In this document: positions 1 to 8,950 of the stretch, one piece after another
Numbering within the stretch: position 1 is the first letter of the stretch
Layout: each line of letters begins with the position of its first letter
Assembly: GCA_003105035.1 (NCBI GenBank)
Contig: PQAL01000002.1
Coordinates: 62,001-126,000 of the forward strand
Source of the DNA: Anaerolineales bacterium
GTDB taxonomy: Bacteria > Chloroflexota > Anaerolineae > Anaerolineales > UBA4823
Length of the DNA: 64,000 nt
Reading direction: 5' to 3'
Translations under genes and position numbers: made by a program
The notes under the pieces: generated by a model
What the model was told of the DNA's origin: nothing
Databases searched by the model: none
Seen by the model: the letters and a program-made list of their open reading frames with translations, nothing else

Positions 1-97
1 CATCCTCGGCTAGCAGCTCGTGCAGCTTATGCAGCTGGGTAGCGAAATCTGGCGCATCGGGCGACTTGTAGTAAATGGGGACAAGTTTTGCTTTCAT
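1..97 (-). CDS. N-terminal fragment of a sugar-isomerase-like hypothetical protein (runs off window)
   Basis: Only the first 32 codons are present; the rest lies beyond position 1. The ATG at 97 is preceded by a good ribosome binding site (GGAGAG, 4-5 nt upstream). The peptide starts MKAKLVPIYYKSPDAPDF and continues with a leucine-rich helix. This opening is reminiscent of L-fucose isomerase-like proteins found beside MocA dehydrogenases in Chloroflexota, but that is recall from a very short fragment and not an assignment. It lies downstream of the leftward MocA gene in the same direction, so it may be the third gene of the leftward arm of the sugar locus. Confidence 0.55.
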   Translation of the reverse strand, partial: MKAKLVPIYYKSPDAPDFATQLHKLHELLAED

Positions 98-226
98 GAT
101 ACTCTCCTAATCACACATCATTTGCTCTGTTACCGGCTAAGGTCAAATAAAGGAGGAACAGGATGCTGGTGCAGCCTGCCCCTCCACGTCGAGTAGCCTT
201 TATCGATTGGGCAACCAAAAACACAT

Positions 227-1390
227 TTACTTAATATCAGCAACCGTTACTTTTTTACCTGTCTCGGCAGATTTAATTCCTGCTTCCAAAACCTGCATGG
301 CCTTCATTCCGTCATAGAAGTTCGGTGCGATCTTGGTGCCTTTCTCAATGGCACCCAGGAAATCCACCATGGCATGCACAAATTCGTGCTCGTAACCAAT
401 GATGTGACCGGGCGGCCACCAGGCTGCTACGTATGGGTGGGTGGAATTGGTCACCAGGATGGTCCGGAAGCCCTGTTCATCGGCTGTATCTGACAGGTCA
501 AGGTACTGAAGTTCATTCATGCGTTCCAGGTTGAAGACCAGACTACCCTTGCTGCCGTAGATTTCGAAGTAGTTGTAGTTCTTGCGCCCATTGGCGAAAC
601 GGCTGGCCTCGAAGGATCCCAGGGCACCGTTCTCGAATTCCACCAGCATGAAAGCGGCATCATCAACGGTGACTTTACCAACATCCGTAGCGCCGGTGCC
701 AGCTTTGAAAGTACCTGCACCTTTACCGGGCAAGGGTCGCTCAGGGATGAAGGTCTTCATCAGGGCGGTTACAGCCTGAATGTCACCTACCAGGTAGCGC
801 CCCAGGTCAACACTATGCGAGTTCAAATCATAGTGCGGTCCGGCACCGGCAAATTTCTTCTGCAAGTGCCAGGTCAATGGAAATTTCGGGTCGGTGATCC
901 AGTCCTGCAAGTAAGTGCCGCGCCAGTGGTAGATCGTGCCGATCTTTCCTTCTTCGATCAACTTTTTAGCGAAGCTCACTGCTGGAGCACGGCGGTAGTT
1001 GTGGTTCAGGTAGTGTACCACACCGGCTTTTTCGGCAGCTTCGAACATTTCTTTGGCCCCGTCATAGTTCAGCGTGATCGGCTTTTCGCAGAAAATGTGC
1101 TTTCCATGTTTTGCAGCTGCAATGGCCATATCCTGGTGCAGCCAGGTTGGTGTGCAGATATCGATAATATCCACATCCTTGCGTTCGATCACTTTACGCC
1201 AATCGGTCTCGATATCTTCCCAACCCCAGTTCTTGGCAAAATTGGAGGTGCAATCCACTTCTGTGTCACACGCTACCTTCAACACTGGCTCAATTCCCAA
1301 TTGGAAGAACTTTGGCGCCTGTCTCCAGCCGTTGCTGTGGGCTTTACCCATGAAGCCGGTTCCAATAATGGCTACGTTTAGTTTTTTCAA
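227..1390 (-). CDS. Gfo/Idh/MocA family NAD(P)-dependent sugar dehydrogenase
   Basis: A 387-residue cytosolic oxidoreductase predicted to oxidise a hydroxyl of a sugar, inositol or sugar derivative with NAD(P). The N-terminal Rossmann fold shows GTGFMG at residues 10-15, and the family's EKP motif (catalytic lysine) is at residues 102-104. The alpha/beta C-terminal domain contains the [15 protein letters not shown] segment, where the active-site Asp/His pair usually sits. The start is TTG at 1390, 7 nt after GGAGAG; the nearby ATG is out of frame. It is the second gene of the leftward arm, 38 nt after the isomerase, and is probably under the GntR operator at 2416-2435. The substrate cannot be read from the sequence. 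Confidence 0.9.
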   Translation of the reverse strand: MKKLNVAIIGTGFMGKAHSNGWRQAPKFFQLGIEPVLKVACDTEVDCTSNFAKNWGWEDIETDWRKVIERKDVDIIDICTPTWLHQDMAIAAAKHGKHIFCEKPITLNYDGAKEMFEAAEKAGVVHYLNHNYRRAPAVSFAKKLIEEGKIGTIYHWRGTYLQDWITDPKFPLTWHLQKKFAGAGPHYDLNSHSVDLGRYLVGDIQAVTALMKTFIPERPLPGKGAGTFKAGTGATDVGKVTVDDAAFMLVEFENGALGSFEASRFANGRKNYNYFEIYGSKGSLVFNLERMNELQYLDLSDTADEQGFRTILVTNSTHPYVAAWWPPGHIIGYEHEFVHAMVDFLGAIEKGTKIAPNFYDGMKAMQVLEAGIKSAETGKKVTVADIK

Positions 1391-1428
1391 GGCATGCTCT
1401 CCTTTTTCTAAAATATTCCCGTTTCTGC

Positions 1429-2292
1429 CTAATTTAAAGCTGCCGCAATTCTCTTCAATTCCGTGACGCTTAGGGCAACCGCTTCATCCTCGCGTTCCGT
1501 CCAATCAGTGTGCGGGTGATCGATTTCTACGGCCAGGAAGCCCTTGAAATTGGCCTTATGAAGCATTTCAGCCAGCGCCTGGTTATTAATCAGGCCCATT
1601 CCCACCGGAACGCCGGCAAAGAAATGCCAGTCGGTTGGCTTGGCATTCTTGTCGGGCATAAGGTCCTTGACGTGCGTTGCCAGGGTATGCGGGGCGAGTT
1701 TTTCCATGCCTTTGACGGGGTCATCCAGCAGGCGCAAGAAGTTGCCGGTATCAAAATTCAATCCGAAATATTCCGAATCGACTGATTCCATCAGTTGGAG
1801 GATTTCCGCCGAGGTAAAGTCGATATGATTCTCAACCGCCAGCTTTACACCGTGGTCTTTAGCTACTACCACTGCTTGCTTGAACATCTTGACCAGTGCT
1901 TCGATTTGCGGACCATGCGGTTCATGGCGGAACATCAGGCTGCTGCCGACCACGCGCATCACGTCGGCGCCGATCTGGACGGCGTTTGGGATGCCTGCCA
2001 CCATCTCGTCGTAGGCGGTCCAATTCTGACCACGTTCGAGGCCATCCGGGTGCCCCCAAGCATAGACACGATCGAATTTATACTCATCCAGCTGGGCTTT
2101 CAAGTCTTTAAACCATGCCTTGTCGACTCCCGTGGGGAAGAAGCACGATTCGAGCGAAACCCCATCCACGCCAAGCTCCCTGGCACGTTTCAGGAAATCC
2201 TGCATGGTCATATTCTTGGCAGGTGGTTTTTGATCTGGGTAAACCTCACCAAAAAAACGATGGTAACAATAACTGTCGATGCCAACTTTCAT
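1429..2292 (-). CDS. Sugar phosphate isomerase/epimerase (AP endonuclease 2 TIM barrel)
   Basis: A 287-residue protein of the xylose isomerase-like TIM-barrel superfamily (IolE/IolI/hydroxypyruvate isomerase relatives). Visible metal-ligand segments are AVENHID (Glu), NFDTGN (Asp), THVKD (His) and AVEIDHP (Glu), the usual divalent-metal set. The ATG at 2292 follows a perfect AGGAGG. It is the first gene of the leftward arm and is transcribed from the promoter at 2437-2465. Proteins of this family next to MocA dehydrogenases commonly isomerise, epimerise or dehydrate keto-sugars or inosose; which one applies here is unknown. Confidence 0.88.
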   Translation of the reverse strand: MKVGIDSYCYHRFFGEVYPDQKPPAKNMTMQDFLKRARELGVDGVSLESCFFPTGVDKAWFKDLKAQLDEYKFDRVYAWGHPDGLERGQNWTAYDEMVAGIPNAVQIGADVMRVVGSSLMFRHEPHGPQIEALVKMFKQAVVVAKDHGVKLAVENHIDFTSAEILQLMESVDSEYFGLNFDTGNFLRLLDDPVKGMEKLAPHTLATHVKDLMPDKNAKPTDWHFFAGVPVGMGLINNQALAEMLHKANFKGFLAVEIDHPHTDWTEREDEAVALSVTELKRIAAALN

Positions 2293-2415
2293 TTTATGCC
2301 TCCTGAATTAAGTATGGTGAACTTATGATTATGGTTTCCATATAGGATATTCGGTTTTATTTAGCCCATTGATAAGCCTGGATGATCCGATTGGATAAAC
2401 AACAAAATTGTCTAC

Positions 2416-2435
2416 TTGTCATTACAGGATAACAT
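2416..2435. promoter_or_regulatory. Candidate GntR operator on the leftward promoter
   Basis: The 20-bp sequence is built like the operator at 2720-2739: half-sites TTGTCAT and ATAACAT around TACAGG, compared with TTGTAAT and ATTACAA around GACAGG. Sixteen of 20 positions agree. It lies immediately downstream of the minus-strand -10 box (2437-2442), the same geometry as the rightward operator, so bound repressor would block initiation. Assignment to the adjacent GntR protein is inferred from position and similarity. Confidence 0.6.
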
Positions 2436-2436
2436 T

Positions 2437-2465
2437 ATTATAACGATTAAGTCTTCATCGTTCAA
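2437..2465 (-). promoter_or_regulatory. Leftward sigma70 promoter of the isomerase/MocA genes
   Basis: Read on the minus strand this is TTGAAC (2465-2460), a 17-bp spacer and a perfect TATAAT (2442-2437). It drives the gene starting at 2292, leaving a leader of about 140 nt that begins inside the operator at 2416-2435. Confidence 0.65.
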
Positions 2466-2687
2466 GTTAAGATAGTGTCCCTTATTGAGATACTGATATT
2501 GAATGTAGGCACTTCTGCGAACTCTGAAATCGCGCTCATCTCTACTTATTCAGATCCAATCTTCAGCCGCTTCGGAAACATTGCCTCGCAAATTTATAAA
2601 TTATATTGTTTAATTATTATCGTTTGCGAAGATAATTATACTGCCTTCCTTTTATGCCTTCGATGAGTCTGGTTTCTCACCCTTCTA

Positions 2688-2716
2688 TTGACATGTGAGG
2701 TGTTTATTCCTATAAT
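2688..2716 (+). promoter_or_regulatory. Consensus sigma70 promoter of the GntR-led operon
   Basis: TTGACA (2688-2693), 17-bp spacer, TATAAT (2711-2716): a full consensus promoter. The predicted start of transcription, near 2723, falls inside the operator palindrome at 2719-2740. A promoter this strong needs a repressor, which fits autoregulation by the GntR protein. The stretch between the two promoters (2466-2687) shows nothing else I can support. Confidence 0.75.
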
Positions 2717-2718
2717 CA

Positions 2719-2740
2719 GTTGTAATGACAGGATTACAAC
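2719..2740. promoter_or_regulatory. Palindromic GntR operator
   Basis: A perfect inverted repeat with 8-bp arms, GTTGTAAT and ATTACAAC, separated by GACAGG. It begins 2 bp after the -10 box and covers the likely transcription start. GntR/HutC regulators bind such short A/T-rich palindromes, and the gene 29 bp downstream encodes one. Confidence 0.7.
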
Positions 2741-2768
2741 AATTTCGATGTAAGCTGAGGAGGGCAAT

Positions 2769-3593
2769 GTGAAAGACTCTATTGATTTTGCCAGTCATAT
2801 TCCTTATTACATCCAATTGATGGACATCCTGCGTGAAAAAGTCCATCTAGGTGAATGGCTTCCGGGAAGCCAGATACCGGGCGAGCAGGGTTTGTGTGAA
2901 AGTTTTCAAATCAGCCGTACGGTGGTGCGCCAGGCGCTAAGGGAATTGGAATATGAAGGTGTGATCACTCGTCAAAAAGGGAAAGGCACTTTCGTTTCGC
3001 CACCCAAGATCAGTGAAGGGCTGGCTCAGAAGTTGACCGGCTTTTACCAGGATATGGTTGAACGGGGTTTGACACCTCATTCCAAAGTGCTCCTCCAGGA
3101 GGTAAACCCCGCCAGTGAAAAAGTGGCGCGCTACCTTGGCATTGAGCCCGGCGAAAAGGTGGTGGAAATCCAGCGCTTGCGCTTTGCGAATGACGAACCA
3201 ATTCAATTAGACACCACCTATATCCCGTATGAGATTTGCCCGGCAATAGCGAGTGTTGACCTGACCAATCGATCCTTGTATGAGTTTCTTGAGCAGCAAT
3301 GTAATATTTTTATTGCCAGGGGTAAGCGCAACATTGAGGCGGTCTTGGCCAACGAGCACGAAGCTGCCCTGCTAGGGATTGAGCGTGGAGCTCCGCTGTT
3401 GATGCTCGATAGTGTCAGTTATGCGGAGGAGGGGCGCCCGATTGAGTATTATCACGCCTTGCACCGCGGCGACCGCTCGCGTTTTGAAGTTGAGCTGGTC
3501 AGGCGGCGCGAGTTACCCCCGAAACCGGTTGAGGTCGCTGGAAGCCGTGCATCTACTCACCAAAACCTGGCAACCAACGGTAGTTCCAGGTAG
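2769..3593 (+). CDS. GntR family (HutC/UTRA) transcriptional repressor
   Basis: A 274-residue regulator. Residues 10-75 form the GntR winged helix: PYYIQLMDILREKV, then the recognition region with ISRTVVRQALRELEYEG and the wing GKGTFV. Residues 95-245 are a UTRA effector domain, which in HutC-type regulators binds a small metabolite, often a sugar phosphate. The start is GTG at 2769 after GAGGAGGG. The C-terminal 25 residues are low complexity. It is the first gene of the rightward operon, sits next to two matched operators and probably represses both arms until the pathway intermediate appears; the effector is unknown. Confidence 0.9.
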   Translation: MKDSIDFASHIPYYIQLMDILREKVHLGEWLPGSQIPGEQGLCESFQISRTVVRQALRELEYEGVITRQKGKGTFVSPPKISEGLAQKLTGFYQDMVERGLTPHSKVLLQEVNPASEKVARYLGIEPGEKVVEIQRLRFANDEPIQLDTTYIPYEICPAIASVDLTNRSLYEFLEQQCNIFIARGKRNIEAVLANEHEAALLGIERGAPLLMLDSVSYAEEGRPIEYYHALHRGDRSRFEVELVRRRELPPKPVEVAGSRASTHQNLATNGSSR

Positions 3594-3644
3594 CTGAAAA
3601 CCGGTCGATTTCTCAAATCCAATCTGAAGGTGGACGGAGAACAC

Positions 3645-5180
3645 ATGCAGAAAAAATACCTGATAGGCGTGGACCTTGGCACGAGCAGTACCAAAGCGGC
3701 GCTGTACCAGATTGACGGGACCCTCGTCTCGGAGGCTACGGTTGAGGTACCTATTTATTACCCCAGGCCCGGCGTGGTGGAGCAGGAAAATGAGGATTTC
3801 TATACCTCAGCTGCCCAAACCATAAAGCGCTGCATTGAAACCAGTGGGATCGCCCCCAAAGATATTGCTGGCATTGCATTTGATTCGCAGATGGCAGGTA
3901 TAGGGATGATAGATGATGATTATCGCCCGGCGGGCAGGTTTGACTCGTGGCTGGATATGCGCTGCCAACCTTACATCGCCTGGATGGACAAGGAGGCTGG
4001 CGATAGGGTGACCCAGCTCACCGGCTGCCCACCCACGTGTGATCATGGCCCCAAGATGCTGTGGTGGAAGCATGAGCAGCCCGAAACCTACGCCCGCATT
4101 GCAAAGTTCTTGACGCCCTGCGGCTATGTGGCGGGCAGGTTGGCTGGGTTGAGAGGTGACCAGGCCTTCATCGACCACACCTTTATTCACTTTACTGGTT
4201 TTTCCGATGCGCAGAATACGCAATGGTCGGAAGAATTATGCAGCCGCTTTGGGTTGGATATGGATAAACTTCCCAGGATCATTGAACCCTATGCGGTGGT
4301 GGGCGAGGTGCAAGAAGGTCCGGCAAAAGAGTTCGGGCTGGCGCCAGGCACGCTCATCGCGGCTGGTGCCGGGGATACTGCCGCCAACGCCCTGGGGGCG
4401 GGCATCGTTCACGCAGGCATGCTCTTCGATGTGGCTGGCACGGCGGCCGTCCTGGCGGGCTGCACCAGCAAATTTGTAGCCGACACCCAGCACCGGGCTT
4501 TAATAACGATGCGGTCGGTAATCCCCGGCTTGTGGAACCCGCTGGCATATATCGGCGGGGGCGGGATTGCCTTGCGCTGGTACCGTGACCAATTCTTCAA
4601 CCGATCCCGCGGTGAGGCCCTTCCAGTACCCGAGGTAGATCTCTACACACAGATGCTGGCCCAGGTTGAAGCTGTTGCACCGGGTGCGGATGGGCTGTTC
4701 TTCTCACCCCACCTGGGAGGCCGCATCTGTCCCTCTAGCCCGGAGATGCGCGGGGCGTGGATGGGCCTTTCCTGGTCACACACCCAGGCGCACTTCACCC
4801 GGGCAATCCTGGAAAGCATCGCCTATGAGTATGCCTATTACCTGAAAATTTTGAAGGAATCCCTGCCTGACCTGGTGCTGGTCGAGGCCCGCGTGGTAGG
4901 TGGTGGAGCCCGCAGCCCCATTTGGAACCAGATCAAGGCAGATGTGCTCAATGTACCTTACCAGCGCTTGAAGGGCAATGAATTTGGTGCCTGGGGGGCT
5001 GCCATGATCGCTGGGAAAGCCGCCGGTCTGATCGATGACCTGGCCTCGCATGCCGAACACACCGCCATACTGAACGGCAAACCTTTCAACCCCTCCAAGG
5101 AAAATCACGAAATATACCAGCCTCTGGTCGAAAGATATATTCATCTGGAAGAAGCGATTAACCAGTTTTATACAGTGTGA
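3645..5180 (+). CDS. FGGY family carbohydrate kinase (xylulokinase-like)
   Basis: A 511-residue ATP-dependent sugar kinase. The N-terminal FGGY domain opens with the phosphate-binding GVDLGTSSTKAA; the second domain has the AGAGDTAANALGAG segment (catalytic Asp) and the C-terminal signature VVGGGARSPIWNQIKADVLN. The ATG at 3645 lies 7 nt after GGAG and is preferred to the upstream GTG at 3630. Relatives phosphorylate xylulose, ribulose, erythritol, glycerol and other polyols, so the substrate stays open. It follows the repressor by 51 nt in the same operon and should supply the phosphorylated intermediate for the downstream isomerases and aldolase. Confidence 0.9.
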   Translation: MQKKYLIGVDLGTSSTKAALYQIDGTLVSEATVEVPIYYPRPGVVEQENEDFYTSAAQTIKRCIETSGIAPKDIAGIAFDSQMAGIGMIDDDYRPAGRFDSWLDMRCQPYIAWMDKEAGDRVTQLTGCPPTCDHGPKMLWWKHEQPETYARIAKFLTPCGYVAGRLAGLRGDQAFIDHTFIHFTGFSDAQNTQWSEELCSRFGLDMDKLPRIIEPYAVVGEVQEGPAKEFGLAPGTLIAAGAGDTAANALGAGIVHAGMLFDVAGTAAVLAGCTSKFVADTQHRALITMRSVIPGLWNPLAYIGGGGIALRWYRDQFFNRSRGEALPVPEVDLYTQMLAQVEAVAPGADGLFFSPHLGGRICPSSPEMRGAWMGLSWSHTQAHFTRAILESIAYEYAYYLKILKESLPDLVLVEARVVGGGARSPIWNQIKADVLNVPYQRLKGNEFGAWGAAMIAGKAAGLIDDLASHAEHTAILNGKPFNPSKENHEIYQPLVERYIHLEEAINQFYTV

Positions 5181-5223
5181 CTGTTTGCTTGAATTTACTT
5201 TAACCATATATTGAGGAATGCGA

Positions 5224-6261
5224 ATGAAAAAACCGATTAAGATCTGTATGATTGGGGGTGGTAGGGTGGGTAAGAACCACTCCCGCGCCATCACCGGATA
5301 CGTCCCTGGGGCGGAGATCGTCGCCCTGGTTGAAATGATGGAAAACGTACGCCAGGAAACAGCTCGCGAATTTAATATTGATAGACAGTTCGATGCGCTC
5401 GAAAATGCCCTCGAAAAGGTGGACTTCGATGCGGTGGTGATCACCACCCCCACTCCCACCCACCTGCCTATCGCAGCCTTAGCAGCAGAACACAAGAAGC
5501 ACGTCTTCCTTGAGAAACCCATGGCTCTATCTTTGGCTGAGTGCGATGCGATCCTTGATGTGGTTGAAAAGAACGCCGTGCTTTTACAGCTGGGGTTCAT
5601 GCGCCGTTTCGACCCCGAATTTATAGTGGCAGCCGAGCGTATCGAAGCGGGTGAGATCGGCCAGCCCATGATGATTAAAACCAACACCCATGGGCCAGGT
5701 CTGCCGCCTTCCTGGGCGCGCGATCTCAAGACCTCCAACGGGATGCTGGCGGAGGTCAATAGCCATGACTGGGATACCCTGCGTTGGTTCATGGGCTCGA
5801 ACCTTGAGCGGGTGTACACCGAAGTGGCGAATTTCAAGGGTGCCGCTAATAACGTGGATACACCTAATTTCTATGACAACGTCTTGGTCAACGTAAAATT
5901 CGAAAACGGTGGCCTGGGGTTGATCTCAGGGGTCTGTCCTTGTGGATACGGTTACGATGCCCGAGTTGAAATCGTCGGCGAGAAAGGCATCCTGCAGATC
6001 GGTGAGCTGAAAGGTCAGGCGCTGGTCGTCTGTACCGACCGTGATCATGGCCTGGTCACCCCCATCTACCGCACCTGGCCTGAGCGTTTCAAATGGGCGT
6101 ATATAAATGAAATGCAACACTTCGTCTCCTGCATTCAAAATGAAACCCAACCCCGTGCTGGCGGTATCGACGGACGTTGGGCTGTGGCAGGTGTTCTTGC
6201 GGGTACGAAATCCTTCATTGAGCAACGCCCTGTTTACCTGAAGGAGATCCTCCAGGCGTAA
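5224..6261 (+). CDS. Gfo/Idh/MocA dehydrogenase (inositol 2-dehydrogenase-like)
   Basis: A 345-residue NAD(P)-dependent dehydrogenase. The Rossmann motif is GGGRVGKNH near the N-terminus, EKPMALS carries the catalytic lysine, and EVNSHDWDTLRWF corresponds to the active-site Asp/His segment of inositol dehydrogenases. Two in-frame ATGs occur at 5218 and 5224; only the second has a workable distance (7 nt) from GAGG. It resembles IolG more than the first MocA protein (227-1390) does, and the two are clearly distinct paralogues. Confidence 0.88.
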   Translation: MKKPIKICMIGGGRVGKNHSRAITGYVPGAEIVALVEMMENVRQETAREFNIDRQFDALENALEKVDFDAVVITTPTPTHLPIAALAAEHKKHVFLEKPMALSLAECDAILDVVEKNAVLLQLGFMRRFDPEFIVAAERIEAGEIGQPMMIKTNTHGPGLPPSWARDLKTSNGMLAEVNSHDWDTLRWFMGSNLERVYTEVANFKGAANNVDTPNFYDNVLVNVKFENGGLGLISGVCPCGYGYDARVEIVGEKGILQIGELKGQALVVCTDRDHGLVTPIYRTWPERFKWAYINEMQHFVSCIQNETQPRAGGIDGRWAVAGVLAGTKSFIEQRPVYLKEILQA

Positions 6262-6282
6262 GCCTGGGGTGAGCGAGGAGCT

Positions 6283-7326
6283 ATGTTAGCTGCTGTTTAT
6301 CACGGTCCAAATGACCTGCGCCTGGAAGATGTGCCTATCCCTGGAGTAGAAAAGGGCGAGATATTGGTAAAGGTCGTCAGTGCCAGCATCTGTGGGACTG
6401 ACTTACGCATCCTCCACGGCAACCACCGCATGTATCCGCCCAGCACCATACGCATCCCCGGGCATGAAGTGGTGGGCACGATCGCAGAGATCGGTACCGA
6501 AGTGGATAACTACACCATCGGACAGCGCGTTTTTGTTGCCCCCAATACTGGTTGTGGTCATTGTGAGCAATGTGTGTCTGGAAACAATAACCTGTGTGCC
6601 AATTACGATGCCATCGGGGTGACTTCCGATGGTGGTTTTGCGGAATATGTGCGTATCCCGGCCAATTCGGTCCGGCAGGGCAACGTGATCCCCATCAGCG
6701 AAGCGGTCGATCCGGCTGTAGCCGCCCTGGTGGAACCCTTCGCCTGTGTGCTCAGGGGTCAGAATGCCCTGCGAATGCAACCCGGTGAAGTTGTCTTAAT
6801 CATGGGTGCTGGGCCAATCGGCGTGATGCACCTTAAGCTTACCCGAGCACGCGGCGCGGGTCGCATCCTGGTAAGCGAGCCTGCACCCCAACGGGCAGCC
6901 CAGGCCAGGCAGATGGGAGCAGACCGGGTGGTAAATCCCACGGTTGAAGATCTGAAAGAGGTCCTGAACGAGGAAAGCAACGGCAGAGGCGCGGATATCG
7001 TCATTGTTGCTGCCCCTGTGCACGTCTTACAGGAAAGTGCCCTCGACCTGGCAGCAATCGGCGGGAGGATTAATTTCTTTGGTGGTCTCCCCAAGGATCG
7101 GCCGGTGATCAATTTCAATTCCAACCTGGTGCATTACAAGGAGCTGGTCATCACCGGAACCACAGCCTGCAGCACAGCTGATTGCTGGCAGGCTACCCGC
7201 ATCGTCAATTCTGGCCTGGTCGATCTCTCCGATATCGTTAGCCAGCGTTTCCCACTGGCAGAAGCCGTGCAAGCCTTTGCCGCTGCGGAAGATGGGAAAT
7301 CGCTCAAGATCGTGCTTGTACCGTAA
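6283..7326 (+). CDS. Zinc-dependent medium-chain alcohol/polyol dehydrogenase
   Basis: A 347-residue MDR enzyme. Catalytic zinc ligands are in SICGTDLR and GHEVVG; the structural zinc motif has four cysteines in GCGHCEQCVSGNNNLC; the NAD(P)-binding motif is GAGPIGVMHL. It resembles threonine, sorbitol or erythrulose-type dehydrogenases. It is 21 nt after the MocA gene and 5 nt before the lactonase-like gene, an order that fits oxidation of a sugar C1 or polyol followed by lactone opening (inference). Confidence 0.88.
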   Translation: MLAAVYHGPNDLRLEDVPIPGVEKGEILVKVVSASICGTDLRILHGNHRMYPPSTIRIPGHEVVGTIAEIGTEVDNYTIGQRVFVAPNTGCGHCEQCVSGNNNLCANYDAIGVTSDGGFAEYVRIPANSVRQGNVIPISEAVDPAVAALVEPFACVLRGQNALRMQPGEVVLIMGAGPIGVMHLKLTRARGAGRILVSEPAPQRAAQARQMGADRVVNPTVEDLKEVLNEESNGRGADIVIVAAPVHVLQESALDLAAIGGRINFFGGLPKDRPVINFNSNLVHYKELVITGTTACSTADCWQATRIVNSGLVDLSDIVSQRFPLAEAVQAFAAAEDGKSLKIVLVP

Positions 7327-7331
7327 AACGA

Positions 7332-8279
7332 ATGACAACTTCGCCCAAACCGATCATCACTGTGCTGGGGCCAGTCACCCATGAGCAACTGGGCATCACT
7401 GACGCTCATAATCACGTGTGGATCGAGCCTGTTTCTGGGGCGAACCCTGGCAGCCCGGTTCTAGATCAATACGCCTCGATCCTTAAAGAATTGGTGGAGT
7501 ACCAAGAGCAGGGAGGATCAAGCCTGTTGGATTGCCAGCCGGGTGGTTGTGGCCGTAACGGGAATAAGCTCATCGAGCTTTCGATGGCCTCCCAGGTGAA
7601 TATCATTGCCTGTACGGGATTTCATCGCCGCAAGTATTACGCCCAGGGCTTCTGGCTGTGGGAGGCTGATGCTCAGAAAGTGTCAGATTACTTGTTCGCT
7701 GAGCTGCAGGATGGTCTGACAGAAACCATCGGCTCACCCGTAACCTGTCGGGCCGGATTCATCAAGATTGCCTTGGAAGCAACCTGGGCAAAGTGCCCGC
7801 ACTCAGCTTTGGAAGGGGCGGCACGCACAGCTGGAAGAACCGGAGCTGTGATAGAGATCCACACCGAAAAAGGTGCCCTGGCTGAGAAAGCACTAAATTA
7901 CTTTGAAGATCGAGGGGTATCACCTCACCAGCTGGTGTTCTGCCACATGGATAAGCGGCCAGACATCAGCCTGCATCAGGCCCTTGCCAGCCTGGGAGTG
8001 ATGCTTGAGTATGATACCTTTTACCGGCCCAAGTATGAGCCGGAGAGGCTGCTTTGGCTGCTGATCGACGAGATGGTTAGTGCAGGTTACTCGAACCGGG
8101 TTGCCCTGGCCACCGATATGGCTGAAGTAGCCCTTTATCACAACCTGGGTAGTGGTCCCGGGCTAAAGAGCCTGCCTGGTGAGATCCAGGCAAAACTTAT
8201 TAAAAAAGATTACCCGGAAAGTGTTTGCAAACAGTTGCTGGGTGGGAACATCGCACAGCGGTTGGCCGGGATAAATTAA
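7332..8279 (+). CDS. Phosphotriesterase-family metal hydrolase (probable sugar lactonase)
   Basis: A 315-residue TIM-barrel amidohydrolase of the phosphotriesterase-related family. The HxH metal motif is in TDAHNHVWI near residue 26. Further candidate ligands are the lysine in FIKIALE, the histidines in EIHTEKG and FCHMDKRPD, and the aspartate in ATDMAE. Some members of this family hydrolyse sugar lactones or phosphorylated furanose lactones, and in a locus with two MocA and two MDR dehydrogenases that is the most economical role. Organophosphate hydrolysis is unlikely to be its function. Confidence 0.8.
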   Translation: MTTSPKPIITVLGPVTHEQLGITDAHNHVWIEPVSGANPGSPVLDQYASILKELVEYQEQGGSSLLDCQPGGCGRNGNKLIELSMASQVNIIACTGFHRRKYYAQGFWLWEADAQKVSDYLFAELQDGLTETIGSPVTCRAGFIKIALEATWAKCPHSALEGAARTAGRTGAVIEIHTEKGALAEKALNYFEDRGVSPHQLVFCHMDKRPDISLHQALASLGVMLEYDTFYRPKYEPERLLWLLIDEMVSAGYSNRVALATDMAEVALYHNLGSGPGLKSLPGEIQAKLIKKDYPESVCKQLLGGNIAQRLAGIN

Positions 8280-8299
8280 AGAGAGTTCAGGAGAATATG

Positions 8300-8872
8300 A
8301 TGGTAGACTTACCTTTTGCTTTTACACTGCCCATGCCGCAGGTGATCCCCTCCAGAGTGGATAACCACATCACGCGGCGCCTATCAGCACTGCGCGGTCA
8401 ATTCCTGGACCAGGAAACGTACCAGCAAATGCTGGACGAAGATGACCGGTTGATCTATGAAGTCTACGAGATCAAACGCCCCGAAATTGAAGGCGAGCTG
8501 CTGATGGGTGTCACATTCGTCCATCCCGGAAAGGTTGGCAATGAATTCAATATGACCAAGGGGCACTTCCATTCTGTGTTGGATACTGCCGAAATGTATT
8601 ACTGCCTGCGCGGCGAAGGCTACATGGTGATGGAAACTCCTGAAGGTGACACTTCAGTGGTACGGCTTGTTCCTGGTGAAGTTTTATATGTGCCGCCTCG
8701 CTGGGCACACCGCTCGGTGTGTACCTCCCGCCAGGATGATTTGGTGATGTTCTTCGCTTACCCGGGTAATGCTGGGCATGATTACGGGACCATCGAACGC
8801 CAGGGATTCCGCAAACTGGTCGTTGACGGACCCGGCGGTCCTGAGATCATCGACAACCCCCGTTGCCAGTGA
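8300..8872 (+). CDS. Cupin-type glucose-6-phosphate isomerase
   Basis: A 190-residue protein matching the archaeal/type II phosphoglucose isomerase cupin family. The cupin motif 1 reads TKGHFHSVLDTAEMYYCLRG with the metal-binding histidines and glutamate, and motif 2 is VPPRWAHRSVC. AGGAG at 8289-8293 favours the ATG at 8300 over the one at 8297. The enzyme interconverts an aldose 6-phosphate and ketose 6-phosphate with a bound metal. In this operon it may act on the pathway's own sugar phosphate and not on glucose 6-phosphate. Confidence 0.8.
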   Translation: MVDLPFAFTLPMPQVIPSRVDNHITRRLSALRGQFLDQETYQQMLDEDDRLIYEVYEIKRPEIEGELLMGVTFVHPGKVGNEFNMTKGHFHSVLDTAEMYYCLRGEGYMVMETPEGDTSVVRLVPGEVLYVPPRWAHRSVCTSRQDDLVMFFAYPGNAGHDYGTIERQGFRKLVVDGPGGPEIIDNPRCQ

Positions 8873-8950
8873 CCAGGGGCATGAAAAACCTCGAGGAATG
8901 ATTCAACTGTTTTTTTTACAGCATAAGAGCCCTATTGAAGGATAGCGAGT

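Noticed and set aside
815-1381. Long open frames opposite the MocA, HdrA, SdhA and other large genes
   Set aside because: They are antisense shadows without ribosome binding sites, with frame content dictated by the real gene.
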